Shown here in pieces: positions 5,406-12,964 of a stretch of DNA of 14,192 nt (its first letter is position 1; every line of letters starts with the position of its first letter). The notes beneath the pieces are model-generated. The model did not search any database and was not told where the DNA came from. It saw only the letters and a program-made list of their open reading frames with translations. The stretch comes from an uncultured Ruminococcus sp. (GTDB lineage Bacteria; Bacillota; Clostridia; Oscillospirales; Ruminococcaceae), in assembly GCA_937901485.1 (NCBI GenBank), contig CALGTT010000067.1:1-14192 (forward strand), in the 5' to 3' direction. The translations under genes were made by a program, and so were the position numbers.

Positions 5406-7388
5406 ATGAATGTAAACACAACATCCAATCCAAATGATTTCCCGCTGTATTTATTTTATCAGGGAAAGAACAATGAAGCATATAAATTCTTTGGCGTGCA
5501 TACCATCAAAGAGAATGGGGTATGCAGGCATCGTTTTCGCGTCTGGGCACCGAGAGCAAAGAGCGTTTCCGTTGTCGGTGATTTCAACCAATGGGAACGG
5601 GAAGCCAACCCGATGGAGCTGATCGCAGACGGGATCTGGGAGGCAGTGATCGACGGTCTGAAGCAGTTCGATGCATACAAGTACAGCATTGAAACTGCGG
5701 ACGAGCGGATCCTTGTCAAATCCGATCCGTATGCAGCGCATTTTGAAACAAGACCTGCAACGGCATCCAAGATCTTCGAAAGCAGCTATGTGTGGCATGA
5801 CGACGCATGGCGTGAACAGAAAAAGAATCAGGTCGTGTACAAGCGTCCGATGAACATTTATGAAGTGCATATGGACTCGTGGCGGCATTATGAGGACGGC
5901 AATCTGCTGAACTATGTGGAATTCGCAAAGCAGATCATTCCCTACATGCAGGAAATGTCCTACACGCATGTGGAATTCATGCCGCTGACAGAGTACCCCT
6001 ATGACGGTTCATGGGGCTATCAGGTAACGGGCTACTTTGCACCGACATCCCGTTACGGCACGCCCGACCAGTTCCGCGAAATGATTGACATGTTCCATCA
6101 GGCAGGCATCGGTGTCATTCTCGACTGGGTTCCGGCGCATTTTCCGAAGGATGCCTCCGGTCTGTGTGAATTTGACGGCAGCTATTGCTATGAGTATACT
6201 GATCCGAAGAAGATGGAGCACAAGGCATGGGGCACGCGTGTTTTTGACTACGGCAAGGGAGAGGTCTGCTCGTTCCTGATCTCCAGTGCGTGCTACTGGC
6301 TGGATGAATTCCACCTTGACGGTCTGCGTGTGGATGCAGTTGCGTCCATGCTCTATCTTGACTATGACCGCCGCGATGGTGAATGGACTGCCAATGCCCA
6401 CGGCGGAAACGAAAATCTGGAAGCTGTGGAGTTCTTCCGTCATCTCAACGAGGCAGTTTTTGCCAAGCATCCCGATGTTCTCATGATCGCTGAGGAATCC
6501 ACTGCATGGCCGCTGGTCACAAAGCCCACGGACATCGGCGGACTTGGCTTTAATTTCAAGTGGAACATGGGCTGGATGAACGATATGCTCCAGTATATGT
6601 CCCTCGATCCCATTTACCGTGCATTCAACCACGACAAGCTGACCTTCTCGTTCTTCTACTGCTTCTCGGAGAACTATATCCTGCCGATCTCCCACGATGA
6701 GATCGTGTACGGCAAGTGCTCCATGCTCAATAAGATGCCCGGTCTTGAAGGCGATAAATTCGCTTCCTACCGTGCGTTTCTTGCCTACATGATGGCACAT
6801 CCCGGCAAGAAGATGCTGTTCATGGGACAGGAATTTGCGCAGAAGAACGAATGGAATTACCAGACACAGCTTGACTGGCATCTGCTGGAGGATGAGGATC
6901 ACCGCAGAACACGCGAATTTGCAAAGAAGCTCAATAAGCTCTATATGGACACGCCCGCATTCTGGGACAATGATGATTCCTGGAGCGGCTTCAGCTGGAT
7001 CTCCCACGATGACTATAAGCAGAGCGTTATTGCATTCCGGCGAATTGCCGATGACGGCAGCGAACTCATTGCTGTATGCAATTTTGTACCCGTTGAGCGC
7101 AATGACTACAAGATCGGCGTGCCGTTCGAGGGTGATTATGAGCTGCTGTTCAGCACTGATGCGGAGGAATTCGGCGGTGCAGGGCTTGCAAAGAAAAAGT
7201 ACACCTCCGAGGAATACGGAATGCACGGCTTTGACCAGTCCATCTCACTGACACTGCCGCCGCTGTCCGTCCTCTATCTGAAATACTGTGCGCCGAAGAC
7301 GATCACATCTTCTCCGTGTAAGGTGCGCAGTGCCAAAGCTGCTGCATCGGACAAGAAAGTGATCGCAAAGAAAAAGACAAAAAAGTAA
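5406..7388 (+). CDS. glgB: 1,4-alpha-glucan branching enzyme
   Basis: GlgB cuts alpha-1,4 glucan chains and rejoins the released piece through an alpha-1,6 bond, making glycogen branched. The ATG at 5406 follows GGGAGGAG. Of 660 residues, about 25-110 form the N-terminal carbohydrate-binding module (RFRVWAPRAKSVSVVGDFNQW), and about 150-560 the family GH13 barrel. Catalytic residues are visible: nucleophile D310 in LRVDAV, acid/base E363 in IAEEST and D431 in ISHDE. The extra N1 domain of the E. coli enzyme is absent, as in many Gram-positive versions. The last 30 or so residues are a basic tail rich in lysine and alanine (ending KKVIAKKKTKK), beyond the usual beta-sandwich end. It is the first gene of the glg cluster. 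Confidence 0.96.
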   Translation: MNVNTTSNPNDFPLYLFYQGKNNEAYKFFGVHTIKENGVCRHRFRVWAPRAKSVSVVGDFNQWEREANPMELIADGIWEAVIDGLKQFDAYKYSIETADERILVKSDPYAAHFETRPATASKIFESSYVWHDDAWREQKKNQVVYKRPMNIYEVHMDSWRHYEDGNLLNYVEFAKQIIPYMQEMSYTHVEFMPLTEYPYDGSWGYQVTGYFAPTSRYGTPDQFREMIDMFHQAGIGVILDWVPAHFPKDASGLCEFDGSYCYEYTDPKKMEHKAWGTRVFDYGKGEVCSFLISSACYWLDEFHLDGLRVDAVASMLYLDYDRRDGEWTANAHGGNENLEAVEFFRHLNEAVFAKHPDVLMIAEESTAWPLVTKPTDIGGLGFNFKWNMGWMNDMLQYMSLDPIYRAFNHDKLTFSFFYCFSENYILPISHDEIVYGKCSMLNKMPGLEGDKFASYRAFLAYMMAHPGKKMLFMGQEFAQKNEWNYQTQLDWHLLEDEDHRRTREFAKKLNKLYMDTPAFWDNDDSWSGFSWISHDDYKQSVIAFRRIADDGSELIAVCNFVPVERNDYKIGVPFEGDYELLFSTDAEEFGGAGLAKKKYTSEEYGMHGFDQSISLTLPPLSVLYLKYCAPKTITSSPCKVRSAKAAASDKKVIAKKKTKK

Positions 7389-7404
7389 GTTCGGATGATT
7401 TGAA

Positions 7405-7438
7405 TTTCAGCGGACATGCGTGCACATATCCGCTGAGA
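7405..7438 (+). other. Hairpin between glgB and glgC without T tract
   Basis: TCAGCGGA (7407-7414) pairs with TCCGCTGA (7429-7436), extended by two weaker pairs, around a 14-base loop. No T run follows, so it is not a standard terminator. It could protect or process the glgB end of the transcript, or be a partial attenuator. Confidence 0.5.
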
Positions 7439-7456
7439 TCAGTTCTGAAAGCATAA

Positions 7457-7485
7457 TTGACATAAAACTATGATATGTATTCATT
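7457..7485 (+). promoter_or_regulatory. Possible internal promoter for glgCDA
   Basis: A perfect -35 hexamer TTGACA (7457-7462) lies in the 140-base glgB-glgC gap. At 17-base spacing the -10 is only TTCATT, three of six matches. The long gap plus the hairpin just before it makes a second start for glgC plausible, but the -10 is weak. Confidence 0.35.
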
Positions 7486-7528
7486 AACAAATGCATTATG
7501 ATAAAAATCGTGTTTTAGGAGGAAAATT

Positions 7529-8731
7529 ATGAACGCAAAAAAGAAATGTATCGCAATGCTGCTGGCAGGCGGACAGGGCAGCAGACTGTATGCCCTGACG
7601 CAGAATGTAGCAAAGCCGGCAGTACCCTATGGCGGCAAATATCGTATCATCGACTTTGCATTGTCCAACTGCACCAATTCCGGTATTGATACAGTCGGTG
7701 TTCTGACACAGTATCAGCCCCTCGTGCTGAATGATTATATCGGCAACGGTCAGCCGTGGGATCTGGACAAAATGTACGGCGGTGTCCATGTCCTCTCTCC
7801 GTTCGAAACCAAGGAGGGTGCGGACTGGTTTCAGGGTACAGCCAATGCGATCTATCAGAACATGCGCTTCATTGAACGCTATGATCCGGAGCATGTTATC
7901 ATCCTCGGCGGCGACCACATCTACAAGATGGACTATTCCAAGCTCGTGGAATACCATGAGCAGCATGAGGCAGCCTGCACCATTGCAGTTATCAACGTAT
8001 CCATGGAGGAAGCGTCCCGTTTCGGTATCATGACCTGCGACGAGGAAAACAGAGTTGTCAGATTTACAGAAAAGCCTGCAAAGCCTGAGTCCACACTGGC
8101 ATCCATGGGTATCTATGTGTTCTCATGGCAGAAGCTCAAGCAGTATCTGATCGAGAATGAAAATGCCAATACAGGCTCCAAGGATTTCGGCAAGGATATC
8201 ATCCCTGCAATGCTCGCCAACAAGGAGCGTCTGTATGCTTATACATTTGAGGGCTACTGGAAGGATGTCGGCACGCTCGACAGCCTCTGGGAAGCCAACA
8301 TGGATCTGCTTTCTCCCACAAATCCGCTGGATCTGTACGATCCCAAGTGGAAGATCTATGCACGCCACGACCATATGCCGCCGCAGTATATCGGCGAGAG
8401 TGCCCACATCGAAAATTCTATGATCACAGAGGGCAGCTGCATCAATGGTCAGGTGGATTTCTCCGTTGTATTCTCTAATGTTACCATTGAGGAAGGCGCA
8501 GTTGTGAATTCCAGCATTATTATGCCCGGGACGATCGTTAAGTCCGGTGCGGTCGTGGAATATGCCATTGTTGGTGAAAACTGTGTTGTAGAATCCGGAG
8601 CAAAGATCGGCACAAGCCCCGAATGCGTTGAAAACAGAGACGACTGGGGCATTGCAGTGGTAGGTCATAATGTCAACGTTTCTTCAACTGCTGTCGTTCT
8701 GCCGAAGCAAATTATTTCTGAAAACATCTAA
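7529..8731 (+). CDS. glgC: Glucose-1-phosphate adenylyltransferase, catalytic subunit
   Basis: GlgC makes ADP-glucose from ATP and glucose-1-phosphate, the committed step of bacterial glycogen synthesis. The start has a strong AGGAGG. The 400 residues show the nucleotide loop LLAGGQGSRL (11-20), AKPAVPYGGKYRIIDFALSN, the catalytic aspartate D129 in LGGDHIYKMDY, and FTEKPAKP, with E181-K182 in the glucose-1-phosphate site. GYWKDVGT follows, and the C-terminal third has the hexapeptide repeats of a left-handed beta helix. All catalytic signature residues are present, unlike the neighbouring GlgD. The glgD start is 12 bases downstream, so the two subunits are made together. Confidence 0.96.
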   Translation: MNAKKKCIAMLLAGGQGSRLYALTQNVAKPAVPYGGKYRIIDFALSNCTNSGIDTVGVLTQYQPLVLNDYIGNGQPWDLDKMYGGVHVLSPFETKEGADWFQGTANAIYQNMRFIERYDPEHVIILGGDHIYKMDYSKLVEYHEQHEAACTIAVINVSMEEASRFGIMTCDEENRVVRFTEKPAKPESTLASMGIYVFSWQKLKQYLIENENANTGSKDFGKDIIPAMLANKERLYAYTFEGYWKDVGTLDSLWEANMDLLSPTNPLDLYDPKWKIYARHDHMPPQYIGESAHIENSMITEGSCINGQVDFSVVFSNVTIEEGAVVNSSIIMPGTIVKSGAVVEYAIVGENCVVESGAKIGTSPECVENRDDWGIAVVGHNVNVSSTAVVLPKQIISENI

Positions 8732-8743
8732 GGAGGTTCCGCA

Positions 8744-9880
8744 ATGGCTGGCAATACAAAAGTACTCGGTCTGATTTTCGCAAGTATGCATGATAGATCC
8801 GTCAGAGATATGACGGCACACAGAACAATGGGTTCGATCATGTTCGGCGGCAGATACCGTCTGATCGACTTCCCGCTTTCCAACATGGTAAATTCCAACT
8901 TCTACGAAGTAGGTGTCATTACAAAGTCAAATTACGGCTCCCTGCTTGATCATGTCGGCAGCGGCAGAGAATGGGATCTGGCAAGAAAGAAGGGCGGTCT
9001 GCATCTTCTGCCCCCGTTCAGCCAGACCGGCAGCAGAGAAGGTGTCTACAAAGGCAGACTGGAAGCTTTGAATAATGTCTGGAGCTTTCTGGAGCATTCT
9101 AAGGCAGATTATGTGGTCATGTCCGACTGCGATTTTGTTACCACGATTGATTTCCGTCCTGTGATCGAACAGCACATTACGACCAAGGCGGATATTACGA
9201 CCGTTTATGGCAAATATATATACAATGAGGACAACAATTCTGATTCTGCGATCAATGTGCTGGAAATGAACGAGGACGGCAGGATCACCAATGTACTGGT
9301 CAATCCCCTGATCTCCGGTGAATGCAATCTCTCTCTGGATATGTTCGTGATGAGCCGTGAATTCCTCAGCAAGCTCGTCAAGGATGCAGCAAGCAAGGGC
9401 GAGCACAGTCTCGTTGCAGACTGCCTGCAGGCAAGAGCAAGTGAGTTCAATTTCATGGGTTACGAGCATAAGGGTTATTTCTCAAGAATTGACAGCAACA
9501 AGAGTTATTTTGAAGCAAACCTTGCATTGCTTGACAGCGATGTGCGCAAAAGACTGTTCCTGCCCGATGCTCCCATTTACACTAAGATCGGTGACAACGG
9601 TCCGGCAAGATATGGTCTGGAGGCAAACGTAAAGAACTCCCTGATTGCAGACGGCTGCATTATTGAAGGCACGGTTGAGAACTGCGTGATCTTCCGCGGC
9701 GTTAAGATCGAAAAGGGCAGCGTGGTCAAAAACTGCGTTCTCCTGCAGGGGACAAAGGTAGGGCAGAACTGCTCGATGAATTATGTCATTACGGATAAGA
9801 ATGTAGAAGTTTCTGACGGGCATGTTGTGAATGGTTCGGACACTTATCCGCTGTATGTCAAGAAGAACGGAAAACTTTAA
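8744..9880 (+). CDS. glgD: GlgD, regulatory partner subunit of ADP-glucose synthase
   Basis: The 378-residue product is a GlgC paralogue: GGRYRLIDFPLSNMVNS, GSGREWDL and a C-terminal left-handed beta helix (SLIADGCIIEGTVENCVIF and neighbours) align with GlgC. The catalytic signatures are lost. The LLAGGQGSRL loop is replaced by LIFASMHDRS, the GGDH aspartate motif by MSDCDF, and no EKP motif follows. This matches GlgD of other Firmicutes, which is reported to be inactive or nearly so alone and to modulate GlgC in a mixed tetramer. It starts after AAGGAGG, 12 bases beyond glgC, and glgA follows 18 bases later. Confidence 0.93.
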   Translation: MAGNTKVLGLIFASMHDRSVRDMTAHRTMGSIMFGGRYRLIDFPLSNMVNSNFYEVGVITKSNYGSLLDHVGSGREWDLARKKGGLHLLPPFSQTGSREGVYKGRLEALNNVWSFLEHSKADYVVMSDCDFVTTIDFRPVIEQHITTKADITTVYGKYIYNEDNNSDSAINVLEMNEDGRITNVLVNPLISGECNLSLDMFVMSREFLSKLVKDAASKGEHSLVADCLQARASEFNFMGYEHKGYFSRIDSNKSYFEANLALLDSDVRKRLFLPDAPIYTKIGDNGPARYGLEANVKNSLIADGCIIEGTVENCVIFRGVKIEKGSVVKNCVLLQGTKVGQNCSMNYVITDKNVEVSDGHVVNGSDTYPLYVKKNGKL

Positions 9881-9898
9881 TTTGGAGGTGGATGGATT

Positions 9899-11317
9899 TT
9901 GAATATTCTCTTTGCCGCAAGTGAGGCAGTACCGTTTGCTGCATCCGGCGGTCTGGCAGATGTCATCGGCTCTTTACCGGCTGCGATCAACAGCAAAGGA
10001 CAGGATTGCCGTGTTGTGATGCCGCTGTATAAATCCATTCGTCCGGAAATGCGTGCACAGCTTACGTTCCTGACCAATATTACCGTAGATGTTTCATGGA
10101 GAAAGCAGTATTGCGGTATTTTCACAGCAGTCTGGAACGGCGTTACCTATTATTTTGTGGACAATGAATATTATTTCGGACGTGACGGTCTGTATGGATT
10201 CTATGATGACTGCGAGCGATTCGTGTTCTTCTCCCGTGCAGTACTGGAAATGCTGCGATATATTGATTTCGCACCTGACATCATTCATGGCAATGACTGG
10301 CAGACTGCTCTGATTCCTGTATTCTATCAGGTCTTCTATAAATACCAGCAGGGCTACCAGAACATCAAGCATGTTTTCACCATTCACAACATCCAGTATC
10401 AGGGCAATTACGGCAGGGAAGTCCTCAACGAAGTCATGGGCATACCGCTGTATCATATGGGCATTCTTGAATATGATGGTGCGATCAATATGATGAAGGG
10501 CGCGTTCGAGGCAGCTGATAAGATCACCACCGTCAGCCCAAGCTATGCATGGGAGATCCTCGATCCATGGTATTCTCACGGACTTGACCGAATTCTCGTC
10601 AACAAGCAGTACAAGCTTTCCGGCATCCTCAACGGCATTGACACGACACTGTACGATCCATCCGCGGATGCGCTGATCGCGAAGAAATATAGTGCTGCAA
10701 GACCTGCCGGCAAGAAAGTCTGCAAGGATGCACTCCTTGCGGAGCTTGCACTGCAGGAGGGCGATGAGCCGGTGATCGGCATTGTGACGCGCTTTGTGTC
10801 CCATAAAGGTGTGGATCTGGTGCGCTATGTGTTTGAGGACATCCTCAAACTCGGCTGCAAATTTGCCATCCTCGGCAGCGGCGAGAAGATTTACGAGGAC
10901 TTTTTCTCTGAAATGCAGTACCGCTATCCGGATCAGGTCAGCGTGACGCTTGGCTTCCATCCGGAGCTGGCAAGAAAGATCTATGCGGGCGCGGACATGT
11001 TCCTGATGCCGTCCCAGAGTGAACCCTGCGGTCTGGCACAGATGGTGGCAATGCGCTACGGCACGATCCCGATCGTCCGCGAAACCGGAGGTCTGCGTGA
11101 TTCCGTGACGGACGACGGCAACGGTGACGGCAACGGCTTCACCTTCAAGACCTATAATGCACACGACATGCTCGGCGCGTGCCGCCGTGCAAAGGCGGCG
11201 TATGATGACCGGAAGCAGTGGAAGGCTCTCGTCAAACGCGCTATGAAATGCGACTATAGCTGGAATACTTCTGCGGATGCATATATTGCACTCTATCAGG
11301 AGCTTTGCGGCGAATGA
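9899..11317 (+). CDS. glgA: Glycogen synthase (ADP-glucose), GT5 family
   Basis: GlgA adds glucose from ADP-glucose to the growing alpha-1,4 chain. The start is TTG at 9899, because GGAGGTG ends eight bases upstream and MNILFAASEAVPF is the expected N-terminus; a nearby ATG at 9892 is out of frame. The 472 residues show the N-terminal ASGGLADVIGSLP, HGNDWQTALIP, GIVTRFVSHKG and the catalytic-site motif SEPCGL (E375) followed by RETGGLRDSV, so both Rossmann domains are complete. One oddity: the usual KTGGL lysine (K15 in E. coli, which contacts ADP-glucose) is alanine here (A15). It closes the glgBCDA cluster at a strong terminator. Confidence 0.95.
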   Translation: MNILFAASEAVPFAASGGLADVIGSLPAAINSKGQDCRVVMPLYKSIRPEMRAQLTFLTNITVDVSWRKQYCGIFTAVWNGVTYYFVDNEYYFGRDGLYGFYDDCERFVFFSRAVLEMLRYIDFAPDIIHGNDWQTALIPVFYQVFYKYQQGYQNIKHVFTIHNIQYQGNYGREVLNEVMGIPLYHMGILEYDGAINMMKGAFEAADKITTVSPSYAWEILDPWYSHGLDRILVNKQYKLSGILNGIDTTLYDPSADALIAKKYSAARPAGKKVCKDALLAELALQEGDEPVIGIVTRFVSHKGVDLVRYVFEDILKLGCKFAILGSGEKIYEDFFSEMQYRYPDQVSVTLGFHPELARKIYAGADMFLMPSQSEPCGLAQMVAMRYGTIPIVRETGGLRDSVTDDGNGDGNGFTFKTYNAHDMLGACRRAKAAYDDRKQWKALVKRAMKCDYSWNTSADAYIALYQELCGE

Positions 11318-11328
11318 TCAATGAAAAT

Positions 11329-11362
11329 GGCTTCTGCACAAACCGTGCAGAAGCCTGTTTTT
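11329..11362 (+). terminator. Intrinsic terminator of the glg cluster
   Basis: GGCTTCTGCAC (11329-11339) pairs perfectly with GTGCAGAAGCC (11345-11355) over a five-base loop, followed by TGTTTTT. The 11-pair stem begins 12 bases after the glgA stop and lies between convergent genes. On the minus strand the stem is followed by only ATTTTC, so it could weakly stop the opposing gene too. Confidence 0.93.
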
Positions 11363-11367
11363 GTATG

Positions 11368-12561
11368 CTATTCTTTCAGAAGCCCCATCTCTGCCTTGTG
11401 CGAAAGAATGCGCAGGACACTCTCGTCAATGCGTTCTTCTGTGATCTCACCGCTATGAACCGCATTCACAATGCCCTCGGCTGCACCGGTCAGATCATCC
11501 GGCATCAGGATGATGTCAATGCCTGCCTGCACCGAAAGCACCGCCGCTTCCGCAGGTGTGCGCATTGCCGTGATGGTGTTCATCATGTGGGAATCCGTGA
11601 CGGCAATGCCGCTGAACTTCAGTTCATCACGCAGAATTTCCGTGACGACCTTGTGCGACAGATCCGCCGGAAGTGTGTCGCCAATGCCCGTCATCACCTG
11701 ATGTCCCACCATCACGAAGTCTGCACCTGCCGCAATGCCACCGGAAAACGGCAGGAATTCCGCCGACCGCAGCTCCTCCATTGTGCGGCCGATCGTGACC
11801 GCCGCATCGTCATGTGCATTGCCGTCCTCCGCACCGAGTCCGGGGAAATGCTTGAGTGTTGCCGCTACGCCCGCATCCTGCAAGCCCTCCACAACGCCGG
11901 AAACCATGTTTGCCACGACCTGCGGATCATCGCTGAAAATGCGGTCGCCAAGCTCGTTTCCGTCACAAAGATCCACATCCGCCACCGGCGCAAAATCCAG
12001 ATTGAAGCCGATCTCCCGCAGATCCGAGCCGATGGTGTGCCCGATGTCGTAAGCCTCCTCGCGGTCATTGCGTGCACCGTACTCTGCCATGGGGGAAAAC
12101 GCCGTCGTGCCGAGATTCTTCGCCGCACGCGCGACTTTTCCGCCCTCCTCATCCACCGCAATATACAACCCGATGCCCACAGCATCCGCCATGTATTTCT
12201 GGCTGTTGGAGATCATCGTTTCAGTCTGCTCCACCGAAACAAGATTGTCCGCAAAGTAGATCAGCCCTCCCACGGGCTGTGCTTCAAGCGACTGCCGCGT
12301 GATCTCACCGGCAAGCGTGACCGGAGATTCTCCCGTGAGCATTTCCGGTGTCACGATGAACATCTGGTACACCTTTTCCTCCAGCGTCATCTGCGCAAGC
12401 TTGTTTTGCACAGCATCCGGCGTTTTCTGCGCCTGTCCGGTCGATGCCGTTTCCACGGAAACCGCCGGCAGTGTGCTCTGCGGGATCTTTTCCATCCCGC
12501 ACCCCGTACCCAGTGCCATTCCCAGCGCAGCAATTGCAATCCATATTTCCCGATATTTCAT
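11368..12561 (-). CDS. Family 3 glycoside hydrolase, NagZ-like beta-N-acetylglucosaminidase lipoprotein
   Basis: The 397-residue protein starts at an ATG preceded by GGAGGAGG. Residues 1-21 form a lipoprotein-type signal (a hydrophobic run, then ALGTGC with C21), so it is probably anchored outside the membrane. After a Thr/Gln/Pro-rich linker the GH3 barrel follows: VDEEGGKVAR, FAPVADVDL, LKHFPGLG (K237, H238) and the probable nucleophile D323 in AVTDSHMM. The KHFPG motif and single-domain length point to the NagZ branch, which removes GlcNAc from cell-wall fragments. In NagZ the acid/base is an Asp-x-His pair: the histidine is present (H250) but the aspartate position reads Asn (N248). It converges on glgA, has its own promoter and probably functions separately from glycogen metabolism. 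Confidence 0.87.
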   Translation of the reverse strand: MKYREIWIAIAALGMALGTGCGMEKIPQSTLPAVSVETASTGQAQKTPDAVQNKLAQMTLEEKVYQMFIVTPEMLTGESPVTLAGEITRQSLEAQPVGGLIYFADNLVSVEQTETMISNSQKYMADAVGIGLYIAVDEEGGKVARAAKNLGTTAFSPMAEYGARNDREEAYDIGHTIGSDLREIGFNLDFAPVADVDLCDGNELGDRIFSDDPQVVANMVSGVVEGLQDAGVAATLKHFPGLGAEDGNAHDDAAVTIGRTMEELRSAEFLPFSGGIAAGADFVMVGHQVMTGIGDTLPADLSHKVVTEILRDELKFSGIAVTDSHMMNTITAMRTPAEAAVLSVQAGIDIILMPDDLTGAAEGIVNAVHSGEITEERIDESVLRILSHKAEMGLLKE

Positions 12562-12593
12562 AATGAACCTCCTCCACAGATATCTATATCGCT

Positions 12594-12602
12594 ATTATAC
12601 CA
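12594..12602 (-). promoter_or_regulatory. Extended -10 promoter of the GH3 gene
   Basis: The minus strand reads TGGTATAAT here, a perfect extended -10, 33 to 41 bases upstream of the ATG. The region expected to hold the -35 has no good match. Confidence 0.65.
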
Positions 12603-12709
12603 CATCATGATCTGTTTTTCCAGTGTTTCTTACAAATTTTTCTTTTTTGATCATGCCGCCGTTATTCTTCCCACCGCTTCACTCCCATATTATCGCGCCT
12701 GCGAAGCCG

Positions 12710-12738
12710 TTGACTTTTTGAAAAAAGTGTGCTATAAT
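12710..12738 (+). promoter_or_regulatory. Strong sigma-A promoter for the hydG leader
   Basis: TTGACT (12710-12715), a 17-base spacer and TATAAT (12733-12738) form a near-consensus promoter, the strongest in the window. Transcription should begin near 12745, about 220 nt before the hydG start. Between this and the divergent GH3 promoter (12603-12709) I see nothing else. Confidence 0.88.
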
Positions 12739-12744
12739 AGAAAC

Positions 12745-12949
12745 ACAGAGCAGAACAGAATTCTGTCCGGTTTTGCCTGTAGGTAAGCCGACCTGAAAGC
12801 AGTGCTGACGGGAAGGCATCAAATCATGCGGCTGACACCAAATTATTTCATGAGGTGAAAGAACCAACAGAGCAGCACTCCGCAGGCGGAGTGTCCCTTG
12901 CTGTACATGAAAGATTGGCTGCCCGACCGCGTTCGGGTATTTTATTTTT
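12745..12949 (+). ncRNA. Structured RNA leader upstream of hydG, class not identified
   Basis: About 205 nt lie between a near-consensus promoter and a terminator hairpin placed directly before the hydG ribosome binding site. Local pairings include the palindrome ACAGAATTCTGT (12755-12766), AGGT/ACCT (12781-12794), GCAT/ATGC (12816-12829), CACC/GGTG (12836-12857) and CACTCCG/CGGAGTG (12876-12893). AGTGCTG (12801-12807) is complementary to CAGCACT (12873-12879), which overlaps the last hairpin, so two mutually exclusive folds are possible. Unpaired purine-rich stretches such as GACGGGAAGGC (12807-12817) look like RNA motif sequence. It does not read as a SAM, cobalamin, TPP, FMN or T-box leader. 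It could be a riboswitch-type attenuator or a free small RNA. Confidence 0.6.
12920..12949 (+). terminator. Terminator hairpin immediately before hydG
   Basis: TGCCCGA (12920-12926) pairs with TCGGGTA (12933-12939), including one G-U pair, over a six-base loop and is followed by TTTATTTTT. The AGGAGG of hydG begins two bases later (12951). Termination here would yield the leader as a free RNA; read-through is needed to express hydG. Confidence 0.78.
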
Positions 12950-12964
12950 CAGGAGGAATTTACT

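Noticed and set aside
6009..7226. 405-codon minus-strand open frame opposite glgB
   Set aside because: It is fully within a certain glgB coding region, with no ribosome binding site or promoter.
9892..9894. ATG at 9892 as the glgA start
   Set aside because: It is out of frame with GlgA and too close to the ribosome binding site; the TTG at 9899 gives the conserved N-terminus.
11305..12786. 493-codon plus-strand open frame opposite the GH3 gene
   Set aside because: The minus-strand product has a signal sequence, ribosome binding site and GH3 motifs. The plus-strand frame starts inside glgA, crosses its terminator and encodes a His/Arg-rich product typical of antisense frames.
12745..12949. 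hydG leader as a T-box or a SAM, cobalamin or FMN riboswitch
   Set aside because: I looked for the T-box TGGnACCGCG element and the conserved cores of these riboswitches and found none; the ACCGCG within the terminator loop lacks the rest of the T-box motif.
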